12,709 nt of DNA, taken from contig JAGLQP010000019.1 of the NCBI GenBank assembly GCA_023136785.1, positions 1 through 12,709 of the forward strand. Direction: 5' to 3'. The notes beneath the pieces were generated by a model that had not been told where the DNA came from, ran no database searches, and saw nothing but the letters and a program-made list of their open reading frames with translations. Below are positions 1 to 7,455 of the stretch, in pieces. Position 1 is the stretch's first letter, and every line of letters starts with the position of its first letter. This DNA is from Spirochaetales bacterium. Lineage in GTDB: Bacteria; Spirochaetota; Spirochaetia; SZUA-6; DRHE01. Both the position numbers and the translations under genes were made by a program.

Positions 1-1
1 C

Positions 2-31
2 AAGGTCGGAAAGAACAAAGAGGGTGCGTGA
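2..31 (+). CDS. rplD: 50S ribosomal protein L4, C-terminal end (partial)
   Basis: Only the last nine codons and a TGA stop are in the window, reading KVGKNKEGA. The stop shares one base with the rplW ATG (TGATG), as expected for translationally coupled neighbours. The assignment rests on position: rplD precedes rplW in nearly all S10 operons. The nine residues alone are not diagnostic. Confidence 0.6.
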   Translation, partial: KVGKNKEGA

Positions 32-315
32 TGGATTCAACCGAGATCATAATCGAACCGATCGTAACGGAAAAATCGAACCAGATGCGGGAGAGCGGTA
101 AATACGCTTTCAAGGTGGACAGCCGGGCGAATAAGATCGAGATCATGCAAGCCGTTCGTCAGTTGTTCAACGTACACCCCGTTTCCTGTCACGTTATGCG
201 CGTGAAGAGGAAGCCAAAACGGGTACGGTATCAGCTCGGGTACACTGCTGAGTGGAAGAAGGCTATCGTAACCTTGCGTGCGGGTGAAGTGATCCAGGTA
301 TTTGAAGGGGCATAA
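31..315 (+). CDS. rplW: 50S ribosomal protein L23
   Basis: L23 binds 23S rRNA domain III at the polypeptide exit and is the docking site for trigger factor and SRP. The 94-residue protein is normal in length. It has the family opening (IIIEPIVTEKS), the KYAFKVDSRANKIEI strand-helix region and the basic VKRKPKRVR loop, followed by a C-terminal strand (KKAIVTLRAGEVI). ATG 31 is preferred to the adjacent GTG 28 because AAAGAGGG at 17-24 lies 6 nt upstream of it, and because it forms a TGATG overlap with rplD. Only 3 nt separate it from rplB. Nothing is unusual. Confidence 0.97.
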   Translation: MDSTEIIIEPIVTEKSNQMRESGKYAFKVDSRANKIEIMQAVRQLFNVHPVSCHVMRVKRKPKRVRYQLGYTAEWKKAIVTLRAGEVIQVFEGA

Positions 316-318
316 CTC

Positions 319-1143
319 ATGGCAATAAAGAAGTACAGGCCGATCACCGCGGGAATGCGCTACAAAACTGGTTTGACATTTGAAGAGCTGACCACGGATC
401 GACCGCACAAGGGACTTACCAAGGGGAAGTCTTCCAAAGCGGGTCGTGGCGGGGGCGGACGCATCAGTGTCCGGCGCAAGGGCGGAGGCCACAAGCGGAG
501 GTATCGGGCGATCGATTTCAAGCGAGACAAGAAGGGCGTGCCCGGATCCGTGGCAACGATCGAATACGATCCCAACAGGAGTGCTTTTATCGCTCTTGTT
601 AGCTACCGGGATGGAGAAAAACGCTACATCTTGGCTCCCGCGGGACTGCAGGTGGGTGCTCAGATAGTAAGCGGCCCTGACGCTCCTTTAGAGCCGGGAA
701 ACGCGTTGCCCATCGAAAAGATTCCCCTAGGTATGGTCATTCATAATGTCGAACTCGCCCCTGGAAGGGGCGGACAAATCGTCCGTGCCGCCGGGGCTCG
801 GGCCACTCTGATGGCTAAAGAGGGGGAGTATGCCACCCTCAAGCTGCCGTCGGGGGAGACGAGGATGGTGCTGGCCAGGTGTTATGCCACTCTCGGTGAG
901 GTGGGAAATCAGGATCATATGAATGTCTCTTTGGGGAAAGCGGGACGCAGCCGCTGGCTAGGTCGTCGACCCAAAGTCCGAGGTGTGGCTATGAATCCCC
1001 ACGACCATCCCCATGGCGGAGGCGAAGGAAAGACCTCCGGTGGAAGGCATCCGGTAACCCCCTGGGGCGTTCCCACAAAGGGGTACAAGACCCGAAAGAA
1101 GAAAAAATCTTCCGGTCGATTGATCGTGAAGAAAAGGAAATAG
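319..1143 (+). CDS. rplB: 50S ribosomal protein L2
   Basis: L2 is a core large-subunit protein needed for subunit association and for the peptidyl transferase centre region of 23S rRNA. The 274-residue length is standard. Visible hallmarks are the glycine/arginine-rich segment [22 protein letters not shown] (residues 42-63, shown here as one motif region), the OB/SH3-like core, and the conserved [12 protein letters not shown] at 226-237 with its essential histidines. The motif HPVTPWG and a Lys-rich tail follow. The motif reads NPHDHPHGG where many bacteria have NPVDHPHGG, a minor variation. It starts at ATG 319 three bases after rplW, with AGGGG at 306-310 as a ribosome-binding site. Confidence 0.99.
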   Translation: MAIKKYRPITAGMRYKTGLTFEELTTDRPHKGLTKGKSSKAGRGGGGRISVRRKGGGHKRRYRAIDFKRDKKGVPGSVATIEYDPNRSAFIALVSYRDGEKRYILAPAGLQVGAQIVSGPDAPLEPGNALPIEKIPLGMVIHNVELAPGRGGQIVRAAGARATLMAKEGEYATLKLPSGETRMVLARCYATLGEVGNQDHMNVSLGKAGRSRWLGRRPKVRGVAMNPHDHPHGGGEGKTSGGRHPVTPWGVPTKGYKTRKKKKSSGRLIVKKRK

Positions 1144-1152
1144 GAGTAGCTC

Positions 1153-1434
1153 GTGTCCAGGTCTGTTAAGAAAGGTCCATTTATTGCCAAGAGCCTATAC
1201 AAGAAGGTTTTGGAGATGAACAAGAGTGGCGAGAAAGAGATGATAAAGACATATTCTCGCTGTTCGACGATTTTCCCAGAAATGGTGGGATATACCATTT
1301 CCGTGTATAACGGAAAAACTTGGATTCCCGTGTACATCACCGAGAACCTGGTCGGACACAAGCTTGGAGAGTTCTCCCCGACCCGGTTGTTCCGAGGCCA
1401 CAGCGGATCAGACAGAAAGGCAGCGAAGAGGTAG
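1153..1434 (+). CDS. rpsS: 30S ribosomal protein S19
   Basis: S19 sits in the head of the small subunit with S13, near the A-site tRNA. The 93-residue protein shows the full family signature: SRSVKKGPF at the start, [20 protein letters not shown] in the middle and [16 protein letters not shown] near the end. Translation starts at GTG 1153. AGGAG at 1142-1146 overlaps the rplB stop and lies 6 nt upstream of this codon, and the resulting protein begins exactly where S19 normally begins. It lies 9 nt after rplB and 4 nt before rplV. Confidence 0.98.
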   Translation: MSRSVKKGPFIAKSLYKKVLEMNKSGEKEMIKTYSRCSTIFPEMVGYTISVYNGKTWIPVYITENLVGHKLGEFSPTRLFRGHSGSDRKAAKR

Positions 1435-1438
1435 AGGT

Positions 1439-1801
1439 ATGGAAATCAAGAAAAACTACTCAGCCCATGTGCGTTACGTGAGAATGTCACCGTTCAAGGT
1501 TAGGCGGATCGCCGACAAAGTGCGAAAAAAACCCTACGGGGATGCCATTGCCCTCCTTGAAAACCTACCGCACAAAGGTGCAAGACTGTTGAAGAAAGTC
1601 ATTAAGTCCGCCGCGGCCAACGCTCTGTACACCAACAAGAACCTCGACGAGGAGCTGTTGTATGTCCGGGACCTTCAGGTCAATGAAGGGGTGAGGATGA
1701 AGAGAATCTGGCCCCGAGCACGGGGAAGGGCGGACAGGCTAATTAAGCGAACGTGTCACATCTCGGTGGTGCTGGATGAAATCGCCGGAGCAGGAGAATA
1801 A
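1439..1801 (+). CDS. rplV: 50S ribosomal protein L22
   Basis: L22 contacts all 23S rRNA domains. Its long beta hairpin lines the nascent-peptide tunnel, where macrolide-resistance changes arise. The protein has 120 residues. The N-terminal fold is recognisable ([18 protein letters not shown], residues 12-29), and the tunnel hairpin is at about 80-101 ([20 protein letters not shown]) with the usual basic tip. An open frame extends upstream to 1364, but that would overlap most of the rpsS 3' end. ATG 1439 gives the standard N-terminus and has AAGAGG at 1426-1431 about 7 nt upstream. Confidence 0.98.
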   Translation: MEIKKNYSAHVRYVRMSPFKVRRIADKVRKKPYGDAIALLENLPHKGARLLKKVIKSAAANALYTNKNLDEELLYVRDLQVNEGVRMKRIWPRARGRADRLIKRTCHISVVLDEIAGAGE

Positions 1802-1802
1802 C

Positions 1803-2516
1803 GTGGGACAGAAAGTAAATCCATACGGTCTGCGGCTGGGTATCAACAAGACCTGGAAGTCCAAGTGGTATGTGGATCCCAGGGAATATGCCAGTACACT
1901 GCATGAAGATTTGCGACTGCGACGCACCATCGCCAAATCATCGGAAACACAAAGTGCGGATATCGCCAACGTGGAGATTATCCGTCATCCGCAGAGGATA
2001 ACCATTATCATTCATACGGGTCGACCCGGGGTAATCATCGGGGTAAAAGGGGCGAATATCGAGAAGCTGGGAAAGCGGCTTCAGAAATTAGTCGGTAAGA
2101 AGATACAGATAAAAATTAAAGAGATCTCCAGGCCCGAGGCGGATGCGCAACTGATTGCAGAGAATGTGGCCAGGCAGCTTCGTTCTCGCGCCTCCTTCCG
2201 CAGAGCTATGAAGATGGCGGTGGTGAATGCCATGAAGGCGGGAGTACAGGGAGCCAAGATCAAGGTGGCCGGCCGACTGGGCGGTGCCGAGATGGCCCGT
2301 CGGGAAGAGTACAAAGAGGGCAGGATCCCTCTACACACTTTCCGTGCCGACATAGACTACGGTTTTGCCGAGTCGATCACAACCTTCGGGTCGATCGGGG
2401 TCAAAGTCTGGATTTATAAGGGGGAGATTTTCGGCGGCGAAACCCAGGAAGACGCCGGGTTGCTGCTGAAGAAGCAACGGTCGAGTAGGAGTAGATCAGG
2501 CTATGCTCAGTCCTAA
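1803..2516 (+). CDS. rpsC: 30S ribosomal protein S3
   Basis: S3 lies on the solvent side of the 30S head at the mRNA entry channel and contributes to mRNA unwinding. The 237-residue protein begins [14 protein letters not shown], the diagnostic N-terminus. A KH domain at about 39-108 contains the GVKG loop (G80-G83). The FRRAMK motif at about 132-137 carries the paired arginines linked to helicase activity. The C-terminal domain ([25 protein letters not shown]) is complete. The start is GTG 1803, one base after the rplV stop, with CAGGAG at 1791-1796 six nt upstream. An in-frame ATG at 1776 lies inside rplV and is not favoured. The last 14 nt overlap rplP. Confidence 0.98.
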   Translation: MGQKVNPYGLRLGINKTWKSKWYVDPREYASTLHEDLRLRRTIAKSSETQSADIANVEIIRHPQRITIIIHTGRPGVIIGVKGANIEKLGKRLQKLVGKKIQIKIKEISRPEADAQLIAENVARQLRSRASFRRAMKMAVVNAMKAGVQGAKIKVAGRLGGAEMARREEYKEGRIPLHTFRADIDYGFAESITTFGSIGVKVWIYKGEIFGGETQEDAGLLLKKQRSSRSRSGYAQS

Positions 2517-2919
2517 GAGAACTAAATACCGTAAGAAACAACGAGGCCGAATGCAGGGATTGGCCACCCGGGGAAACACGATCGCTTTCGGCGAGTATGG
2601 TCTGGTGGCGCTGGAAAAGCACTGGATCACGAATCGACAGATTGAAGCGGCTCGAATTGCCATGACCCGTCATATCAAAAGGGGTGGGAAAGTCTGGATT
2701 CGAATTTTCCCCGACATTCCTTTTACAAAGAAGGCGGCGGAAACACGCATGGGCAAGGGCAAAGGCACTCCCGAGTATTGGGTTGCGGCTGTCAAGCCGG
2801 GAACCATCATGTTTGAGTTAGGGGGCGTGGAAAAAGAATTGGCCGAATCGGCAATCCGATTGGCGGGCAGCAAGCTTCCCATCAGAACAAAGTTTAAGAC
2901 GCGAAGGGATCTGGGGTAG
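2503..2919 (+). CDS. rplP: 50S ribosomal protein L16
   Basis: L16 helps shape the A-site and tRNA accommodation corridor. The 138-residue protein has the family opening [19 protein letters not shown], the central [13 protein letters not shown] strand and the [20 protein letters not shown] loop. Arg82 in that loop corresponds to the arginine that is hydroxylated in some bacteria. ATG 2503 lies inside the last codons of rpsC, a 14-nt overlap that implies translational coupling. AGGAG at 2488-2492 is 10 nt upstream and a weaker AGG is nearer. Confidence 0.98.
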   Translation: MLSPKRTKYRKKQRGRMQGLATRGNTIAFGEYGLVALEKHWITNRQIEAARIAMTRHIKRGGKVWIRIFPDIPFTKKAAETRMGKGKGTPEYWVAAVKPGTIMFELGGVEKELAESAIRLAGSKLPIRTKFKTRRDLG

Positions 2920-2923
2920 GGAC

Positions 2924-3124
2924 ATGAAGGATTCATTCAACGACCTGACCTATCAAGAACTGCTCACCAAGCGGGAAGAGCTGAAAAAACAATTCCGGGA
3001 CCTCCGTTTTGACCTGGTCCTCAGGCATGTGGACAACCCCCTGCAGAAGCGGACAATGCGAAGGCAGATCGCCCGGCTAAACACGATAATCCATGAATAT
3101 GAGACCGGAATCAGGCAAGCCTAG
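2924..3124 (+). CDS. rpmC: 50S ribosomal protein L29
   Basis: L29 is a small helical-hairpin protein beside L23 at the tunnel exit. The 66 residues form two amphipathic helices. The first is around residues 8-34 ([22 protein letters not shown] region) and the second around 41-62, with the [12 protein letters not shown] motif typical of the family. It begins 4 nt after rplP at ATG 2924 behind GGTAGGG. Length and composition are ordinary. Confidence 0.95.
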   Translation: MKDSFNDLTYQELLTKREELKKQFRDLRFDLVLRHVDNPLQKRTMRRQIARLNTIIHEYETGIRQA

Positions 3125-3141
3125 TACCAGGAGCTAGAGAA

Positions 3142-3414
3142 GTGGAAACGCAAGTCAAGAAAAAACAGAGAAACAGAAAAACACTGGTCGGGACGGTGGT
3201 GAGCAACAAGATGGAGAAGACAATTGTGGTGAGGATCGAACGGAGAAAGCTCCATCCTCTCTACAAGAAATACATCACCCGCTCGAAAAAGATAAAGGCC
3301 CATGACGAAGGTAACCTCTGCCAAATCGGTGATCTCGTGAAGGTGATTGAATCCAGGCCACTGAGCAAGGAGAAGCGTTGGCGCCTTTTGGAGATACTCG
3401 AAAAGGCAAAATAG
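3142..3414 (+). CDS. rpsQ: 30S ribosomal protein S17
   Basis: S17 is a primary 16S rRNA-binding protein with an OB fold that stabilises the 30S body. The 90-residue protein has the signature [29 protein letters not shown] at about 17-45 (read as a region) and the later [21 protein letters not shown] motif. The start is GTG 3142; AGGAG at 3129-3133 is 8 nt upstream. It closes the S10 block and is followed after 22 nt by rplN with no sign of a promoter or terminator, so S10 and spc blocks appear co-transcribed. Confidence 0.97.
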   Translation: METQVKKKQRNRKTLVGTVVSNKMEKTIVVRIERRKLHPLYKKYITRSKKIKAHDEGNLCQIGDLVKVIESRPLSKEKRWRLLEILEKAK

Positions 3415-3436
3415 GGTTACATGAACGGAGCAGACT

Positions 3437-3805
3437 ATGATTCAAATGAGAAGCTACTTGAACGTTGCCGACAACAGTGGAGCGAAACGTGTTCAGTGTA
3501 TCAAGGTGCTGGGTGGAACACGGAGAAAAAATGCCGGTATCGGTGATATTGTTGTGGTCGCCGTAAAAGATGCATTACCAAATGCACCGATTAAGAAGGG
3601 AAACGTTGAACGGGCGGTTATCGTGAGAACGAAGAAAGAGTATAGGAGGCTCGACGGCACCTACATACGTTTTGACGACAATGCCTGTGTGCTCATTGAT
3701 CCCAGCAGCAATCCAAAAGGAAAGCGCATATTCGGTCCTGTCGCCAGGGAACTGCGCGAAAAGGATTTCATGAAGATAGTTTCCTTGGCACCGGAAGTGA
3801 TCTAG
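3437..3805 (+). CDS. rplN: 50S ribosomal protein L14
   Basis: L14 lies at the subunit interface and forms bridges with 16S rRNA; it is also the RsfS silencing-factor target in bacteria. The 122-residue protein has the textbook features: [18 protein letters not shown] at the N-terminus, the [12 protein letters not shown] strand and a C-terminal [25 protein letters not shown] 3437 is preceded by ACGGAG at 3425-3430 with 6-nt spacing. It is the first gene of the spc block. Confidence 0.98.
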   Translation: MIQMRSYLNVADNSGAKRVQCIKVLGGTRRKNAGIGDIVVVAVKDALPNAPIKKGNVERAVIVRTKKEYRRLDGTYIRFDDNACVLIDPSSNPKGKRIFGPVARELREKDFMKIVSLAPEVI

Positions 3806-3817
3806 GAGTGTAGGACC

Positions 3818-4144
3818 GTGGCAAGAAATAATGCAGTGAAATATAAAATCAAGAAAAATGACCAGGTGAAGATCATGGCTGGAAAGGACCGCGGTAAATC
3901 CGGTCGGGTCCTGCGGGTAGATCGGGACCGGGGAAGGGTCTTGATCGAAGGTTTGAACATGGTTAAAAAGGCAATCCGTCCCCGTGGACAGAATCGGAAG
4001 GGTGGTATCTCTTCTGTAGAAGCGGCTTTGGCCATATCGAATGTTCAGATCCTGTGTAAGAAGTGCGGTCCCACCAGGATTGGACTGCGCATGGAACAAG
4101 ATCAGAAGGTTCGCTTCTGCAAGAAGTGCGGGGAGCAGTTGTAA
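3818..4144 (+). CDS. rplX: 50S ribosomal protein L24 with C-terminal Cys4 motif
   Basis: L24 initiates large-subunit assembly and lies near the tunnel exit. The KOW/SH3-like domain is at about 11-60 ([20 protein letters not shown], then [12 protein letters not shown]). The C-terminal part carries two CxxC pairs, Cys80/Cys83 and Cys101/Cys104, which could hold a zinc ion in a small ribbon; many L24 proteins lack this. The start is GTG 3818, since no in-frame ATG gives a full domain. AGGAG at 3804-3808 is 9 nt upstream. The TAA shares a base with the rplE ATG (TAATG). Family identity is firm; zinc binding is inference from the cysteine spacing. Confidence 0.97.
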   Translation: MARNNAVKYKIKKNDQVKIMAGKDRGKSGRVLRVDRDRGRVLIEGLNMVKKAIRPRGQNRKGGISSVEAALAISNVQILCKKCGPTRIGLRMEQDQKVRFCKKCGEQL

Positions 4145-4701
4145 TGGTTACGGCAGTAAAACAACCGAGGTTGAAAACCCTGTACCGGGACAAGATAGTC
4201 AAAGCCCTCATGGATGAGTTCGGCTACAAGTCTGTAATGCAGGTACCCCGACTGGAAAAGATCGTTGTAAGCATGGGTATCGGGGAAGCATCCCAAAACA
4301 AGAAACTGCTGGATTCGGCCCTGCGAGAGCTGGCTCAGATTACCGGTCGGCGGGTAGTGAAAACGGTAGCACGAAAGTCGATCGCAGGATTCAAACTCCG
4401 TAAAGGCATGGAGATCGGCCTCATGGTAACCCTGAGGGGTGACTACATGTACGATTTTTATAGCCGACTGGTGAACATTGCGATTCCCAGGGTAAAAGAC
4501 TTTCGTGGTACGAACCCGAATGCTTTTGATGGACATGGAAATTACTCTCTTGGGGTCACCGAACAGATCATCTTCCCAGAAATCGACTACGACAAAATTG
4601 AGAGGATTTCCGGGTTAAATATAGCCATTGTTACAACGGCGAAAACGGATCGTGAGGCCAGCAGCCTGCTTGCCCACCTGGGGATGCCCTTCAGGAAGTA
4701 G
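4144..4701 (+). CDS. rplE: 50S ribosomal protein L5
   Basis: L5 binds 5S rRNA and forms part of the central protuberance, contacting P-site tRNA and S13. The 185-residue protein carries the expected [16 protein letters not shown] strand, the [23 protein letters not shown] region and the [19 protein letters not shown] segment, ending HLGMPF. ATG 4144 overlaps the rplX stop by one base and has GGGGAG at 4130-4135 eight nt upstream. A longer in-frame start at 4063 lies within rplX and would add about 27 residues not found in L5. Confidence 0.98.
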   Translation: MVTAVKQPRLKTLYRDKIVKALMDEFGYKSVMQVPRLEKIVVSMGIGEASQNKKLLDSALRELAQITGRRVVKTVARKSIAGFKLRKGMEIGLMVTLRGDYMYDFYSRLVNIAIPRVKDFRGTNPNAFDGHGNYSLGVTEQIIFPEIDYDKIERISGLNIAIVTTAKTDREASSLLAHLGMPFRK

Positions 4702-4714
4702 AGGAGATTTTTAG

Positions 4715-4900
4715 ATGGCTCGAAAATCGCTAGTCAACAAAGCGTTACGAAAACCGAAGTATATGACGCGGAAGGTGAACCGCTGCCGCATCTGTGGCCG
4801 GCCGCGAGGATATATGCGCAAATTTCAAATGTGCCGTATCTGTTTCCGCAATCTTGCCAGCGAGGGCAAGATTCCGGGAGTAACGAAGTCTAGTTGGTAG
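4715..4900 (+). CDS. rpsZ: 30S ribosomal protein S14, zinc-binding type Z
   Basis: S14 belongs to the 30S head beside S3, S10 and S19. The 61-residue length and four cysteines (C24, C27, C40, C43 in CRICGRPRG...[10 protein letters not shown]) identify the short zinc-containing form, as opposed to the roughly 100-residue C-minus form. The end, [11 protein letters not shown], is typical. ATG 4715 has AGAGGAGA at 4700-4707 upstream, overlapping the rplE stop. The symbol rpsN is also used for this gene at this operon position. Confidence 0.97.
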   Translation: MARKSLVNKALRKPKYMTRKVNRCRICGRPRGYMRKFQMCRICFRNLASEGKIPGVTKSSW

Positions 4901-4911
4901 GGAGAGGTGTA

Positions 4912-5310
4912 ATGAGTATTTCTGATCCTATTGCGGATATGTTAACCAAGATACGCAATGCAAACATGGTGGGGTATGAAAAAGTCGATATTCCCTCGTC
5001 GAAACTGAAGATCGAAATAGTAAAGATTCTCAAAAATGAAGGCTTTATTAAGACCTTCAAGAAGATCGGTCAGGACGGAAAAAATCAGATCAGGATTTTT
5101 CTGAAATACGACGACGGGAACAATCCCGTGCTTCACGGGCTGCAGCGGCTGTCTACACCGGGGCGTAGGATGTACAAGAGATACAAAAGCATGCCCCGTG
5201 TGTACAACGGTTACGGGACTCTGATCGTTACCACCTCCAGAGGTGTAATCACCGGAAGAAAGGCTCTCGAGCAACAGGTCGGTGGTGAGTTGATCTGCAG
5301 CGTTTGGTAA
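4912..5310 (+). CDS. rpsH: 30S ribosomal protein S8
   Basis: S8 binds the central domain of 16S rRNA early in assembly; in E. coli it also represses the spc operon by binding mRNA near rplE. The 132-residue protein starts [16 protein letters not shown] and ends with [27 protein letters not shown] (quoted as a region), both diagnostic. ATG 4912 is 4 nt from GGAGAGG at 4901-4907; the frame opens further upstream at 4894, but that start overlaps rpsZ and lacks support. I saw no clear 16S-like S8 operator here, though I did not fold the mRNA. Confidence 0.98.
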   Translation: MSISDPIADMLTKIRNANMVGYEKVDIPSSKLKIEIVKILKNEGFIKTFKKIGQDGKNQIRIFLKYDDGNNPVLHGLQRLSTPGRRMYKRYKSMPRVYNGYGTLIVTTSRGVITGRKALEQQVGGELICSVW

Positions 5311-5324
5311 GAAGGAAAGAGAGT

Positions 5325-5867
5325 ATGTCACGAATTGGAACAATGCCTATTCAGATCCCGGATGGAGTAACGATAACCGTAGGGACTAGCACGGTTACGG
5401 TAAAAGGGACCAAAGGGGAGCTGTCGCAGGACTACCACAAATCAATTGTGAAGATCAATCTGGAGGACAAAGTCTGTACAATAGAGCGGAAGAGCGAGAG
5501 TAAACAGGCTAAGTCCATGCATGGCCTGTATCGAAAGTTGATACATAACATGGTTGTAGGGGTTACCGAAGGCTTTGCCAAGGTGCTCCTGGTAAATGGT
5601 GTCGGTTACCGTGCGGAGTTGCGGGGTGATGTTCTGGTACTGAACCTGGGGTACTCAAATCCAATCGAATATCCTGTTCCCGAAGGAATAACAATCAATG
5701 TCGAGGGCAATAACCGTATTATTGTCAGTGGCACGGACAGACAGCAGGTCGGGCAGGTGTCTGCGGAAATCCGTGGTTTCCGACCGCCGGAGCCGTACAA
5801 GGGAAAGGGTATTCGCTATGAGAACGAATATGTCCGTAGGAAGATCGGTAAAACAGGGATCAAGTAA
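5325..5867 (+). CDS. rplF: 50S ribosomal protein L6
   Basis: L6 lies near the factor-binding site and the sarcin-ricin loop. The 180-residue protein has two similar L6 repeats. The first begins SRIGTMPIQIPDGVTITV with TVKGTKGELSQ. The second includes GVGYRAELRGDVLVLNLGYSNPIEYPVPEGI and ends with the strongly conserved FRPPEPYKGKGIRYENEYVRRKIGK. ATG 5325 is chosen over an upstream in-frame codon at 5304 because it gives the standard N-terminus and AAGGA at 5312-5316 is 8 nt away. Confidence 0.98.
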   Translation: MSRIGTMPIQIPDGVTITVGTSTVTVKGTKGELSQDYHKSIVKINLEDKVCTIERKSESKQAKSMHGLYRKLIHNMVVGVTEGFAKVLLVNGVGYRAELRGDVLVLNLGYSNPIEYPVPEGITINVEGNNRIIVSGTDRQQVGQVSAEIRGFRPPEPYKGKGIRYENEYVRRKIGKTGIK

Positions 5868-5885
5868 TCCAATAGGAAGAAGGTA

Positions 5886-6245
5886 ATGGACAGACTCAGA
5901 GCTAAAAAGATACGCCGGATACGACGCAAAAAACATGTCCGGAAGAGCATATCCGGTGTCAGCAACCGGCCAAGGATGACGGTATATAGAAGCGACCGCT
6001 ATCTGTACATCCAAGTAATCGATGATGAAAAGGGTCATACCCTCGTTTCTGCATCAAATATCGAGAAGGATCTACGGAAGATAAAGAGCACAGCCGCCGG
6101 AGCCGAGCAGTTGGGGCAGGTTGTAGCAGGGCGCCTAAAAGAAAAGAAAATCGACAGAATCGTTTTCGATAGAAACGGGTACTCGTATCACGGAATCGTG
6201 AAATCTATTGCCGAGGGAGCCCGTAAAGCGGGTGTTACGTTCTAG
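5886..6245 (+). CDS. rplR: 50S ribosomal protein L18
   Basis: L18 carries 5S rRNA into the central protuberance together with L5. The 119-residue protein has a basic N-terminal region (RAKKIRRIRRKKHVRKSISG), the RMTVYRSDRYLYIQVIDDEKGHTLVSAS strand pattern and the C-terminal VFDRNGYSYHGIVKSIAEGARKAGVTF characteristic of the family. AGGAAGAAGG at 5874-5883 precedes ATG 5886 closely. The 18-nt gap to rplF is unremarkable. Confidence 0.98.
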   Translation: MDRLRAKKIRRIRRKKHVRKSISGVSNRPRMTVYRSDRYLYIQVIDDEKGHTLVSASNIEKDLRKIKSTAAGAEQLGQVVAGRLKEKKIDRIVFDRNGYSYHGIVKSIAEGARKAGVTF

Positions 6246-6255
6246 GAGTTTAGAT

Positions 6256-6744
6256 TTGGAACATGAAAAGGAATACGTCGAAAAACTTGTCAGGCTCAAC
6301 CGTATCGCCAAGGTCGTCAAAGGTGGTCGGAGGTTCTCTTTCTCGGCCATTTCGGTCGCCGGCGATAGAAACGGGCGCGTCGGCTACGGCTTCGGAAAGG
6401 CAAATTACGTCTCCGATGCGATTCGTAAGAGCTTGGATCGGGCCAAGAAGAATATGGTCAGAATCCCTATGAAACAAAACACCATACCCCATCAGATCAT
6501 GGGAAAATATAAGGGTGCCAAAGTTATGTTGAAGCCGGCTTCCCCCGGTACAGGGATCATCGCGGGAGGTCCGGTCAGGGCAGTGATGGAAGCCGCCGGG
6601 ATCAAGGACATCTTGAGCAAATCCCTCGGATCGGCAAACTCGATGAACATCGTCAAGGCGGTATTTGAAGGATTCAGCAAATTGATGGATGCGAAGGTAG
6701 CAGCGGCGAACCGCGGTAAAACCTTGAATGAGTTCTGGGGTTAA
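6256..6744 (+). CDS. rpsE: 30S ribosomal protein S5, TTG start
   Basis: S5 sits at the mRNA entrance with S3 and S4 and affects accuracy; spectinomycin resistance maps to its N-terminal loop. The 162-residue protein shows the double-stranded RNA-binding-like domain ([20 protein letters not shown], residues 14-33) and the loop at about 22-28. It also has the [10 protein letters not shown] motif and the C-terminal [23 protein letters not shown] domain. The start is TTG 6256, which follows AGGAG (6244-6248) by 7 nt and gives the usual S5 N-terminal length. The only in-frame ATG upstream, 6208, lies inside rplR, and the ATG at 6263 is out of frame. Confidence 0.96.
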   Translation: MEHEKEYVEKLVRLNRIAKVVKGGRRFSFSAISVAGDRNGRVGYGFGKANYVSDAIRKSLDRAKKNMVRIPMKQNTIPHQIMGKYKGAKVMLKPASPGTGIIAGGPVRAVMEAAGIKDILSKSLGSANSMNIVKAVFEGFSKLMDAKVAAANRGKTLNEFWG

Positions 6745-6745
6745 G

Positions 6746-6958
6746 ATGGCAAAACGAGAGAAACAGATACGGGTACGATTGGTGAAAAGTCCGATCGGCC
6801 AAAAACCACAGGCACGGAAGACCGTTAAGGCGTTGGGGCTGAAGAAGCTACAATCCTCCATGGTTCATGAGGCCACCCCATCGATACTGGGTATGGTTCG
6901 TGCCGTATCTCACTTGGTGACCGTGGAAGAGATTTCCACACCTCGAGCGTCGAAATAA
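6746..6958 (+). CDS. rpmD: 50S ribosomal protein L30
   Basis: L30 is a small, dispensable-in-some-lineages large-subunit protein. The 70 residues include [28 protein letters not shown] and the [19 protein letters not shown] ending (quoted as regions). A tail of about ten residues (ISTPRASK) extends past the usual end of the roughly 60-residue family. ATG 6746 is one base after the rpsE stop, with GGGG at 6737-6740 inside the last rpsE codons. A longer open frame from 6728 is not needed. Confidence 0.96.
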   Translation: MAKREKQIRVRLVKSPIGQKPQARKTVKALGLKKLQSSMVHEATPSILGMVRAVSHLVTVEEISTPRASK

Positions 6959-6976
6959 AGGAGTAGTTGGATTATC

Positions 6977-7435
6977 ATGGATATCGTCAAGCCAAAGGGA
7001 GCCACAACACGCGCTAAAGTATTGGGCCGCGGAAGAGGCACGGGCAAGGGAGGCACGGCCGGCAAGGGGACCAAGGGACAGAACTCCCGTTCCGGTGGAG
7101 GCACAAGACTCGGCTTCGAAGGCGGCCAGATGCCCCTGTATCGTCGGATTGCCAGGCGGGGATTCTCCAACTATCCTTTCAAGAAGGAGTTTCTGATTCT
7201 CAAGGTAGAGGCACTGAACGTGTTCAAAGATGGGGACACGGTGAACCGGGACAGTCTGATCGCTAAAGGTCTTATTCGCGCCCAGACTCACACACGGAAA
7301 ACTCCTATCAAGATCTTAGGGAACGGTACAATCGAGAAGAAGCTGACGGTGGCTGTGGACAAGGTAACCTCGGGAGCTGCGGAGAAGATCAAGGCGGCTG
7401 GAGGAACAATAACTCCTGAGAAAAACGAAGCTTAA
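6977..7435 (+). CDS. rplO: 50S ribosomal protein L15
   Basis: L15 is a late-assembly large-subunit protein with a long Gly/Arg-rich extension into 23S rRNA. The 152-residue protein has that extension at about 6-50 (GRGRGTGKGGTAGKGTKGQN, then GFEGGQMPLYRR and RRGFSN), a short linker, and the C-terminal globular domain with VDKVTSGAAEKIKAAGGTI. ATG 6977 is the only good start, but the best ribosome-binding site, AAAGGAG at 6957-6963, is 13 nt upstream. That is longer than for any other gene here. Confidence 0.97.
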   Translation: MDIVKPKGATTRAKVLGRGRGTGKGGTAGKGTKGQNSRSGGGTRLGFEGGQMPLYRRIARRGFSNYPFKKEFLILKVEALNVFKDGDTVNRDSLIAKGLIRAQTHTRKTPIKILGNGTIEKKLTVAVDKVTSGAAEKIKAAGGTITPEKNEA

Positions 7436-7455
7436 GCAGTAAGGAACGTAGTAGT

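Noticed and set aside
1364..1438. Upstream extension of rplV
   Set aside because: It overlaps the conserved C-terminus of rpsS and lacks family similarity; ATG 1439 yields the standard L22 N-terminus.
3415..3436. Promoter between the S10 and spc blocks
   Set aside because: The gap is 22 nt, mostly ribosome-binding site, and contains no -10 or -35 like sequences.
3575..4099. 174-residue antisense frame over rplN-rplX
   Set aside because: It spans two well-conserved genes and the gap between them, shows no recognisable domain and has no start signals; an antisense shadow.
4063..4143. Upstream extension of rplE
   Set aside because: It would overlap rplX by about 80 nt and add residues absent from L5; the TAATG overlap with a good ribosome-binding site is better.
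6250..6861. 203-residue antisense frame over rpsE-rpmD
   Set aside because: It is a mirror of conserved coding sequence with no motif or start signal of its own.
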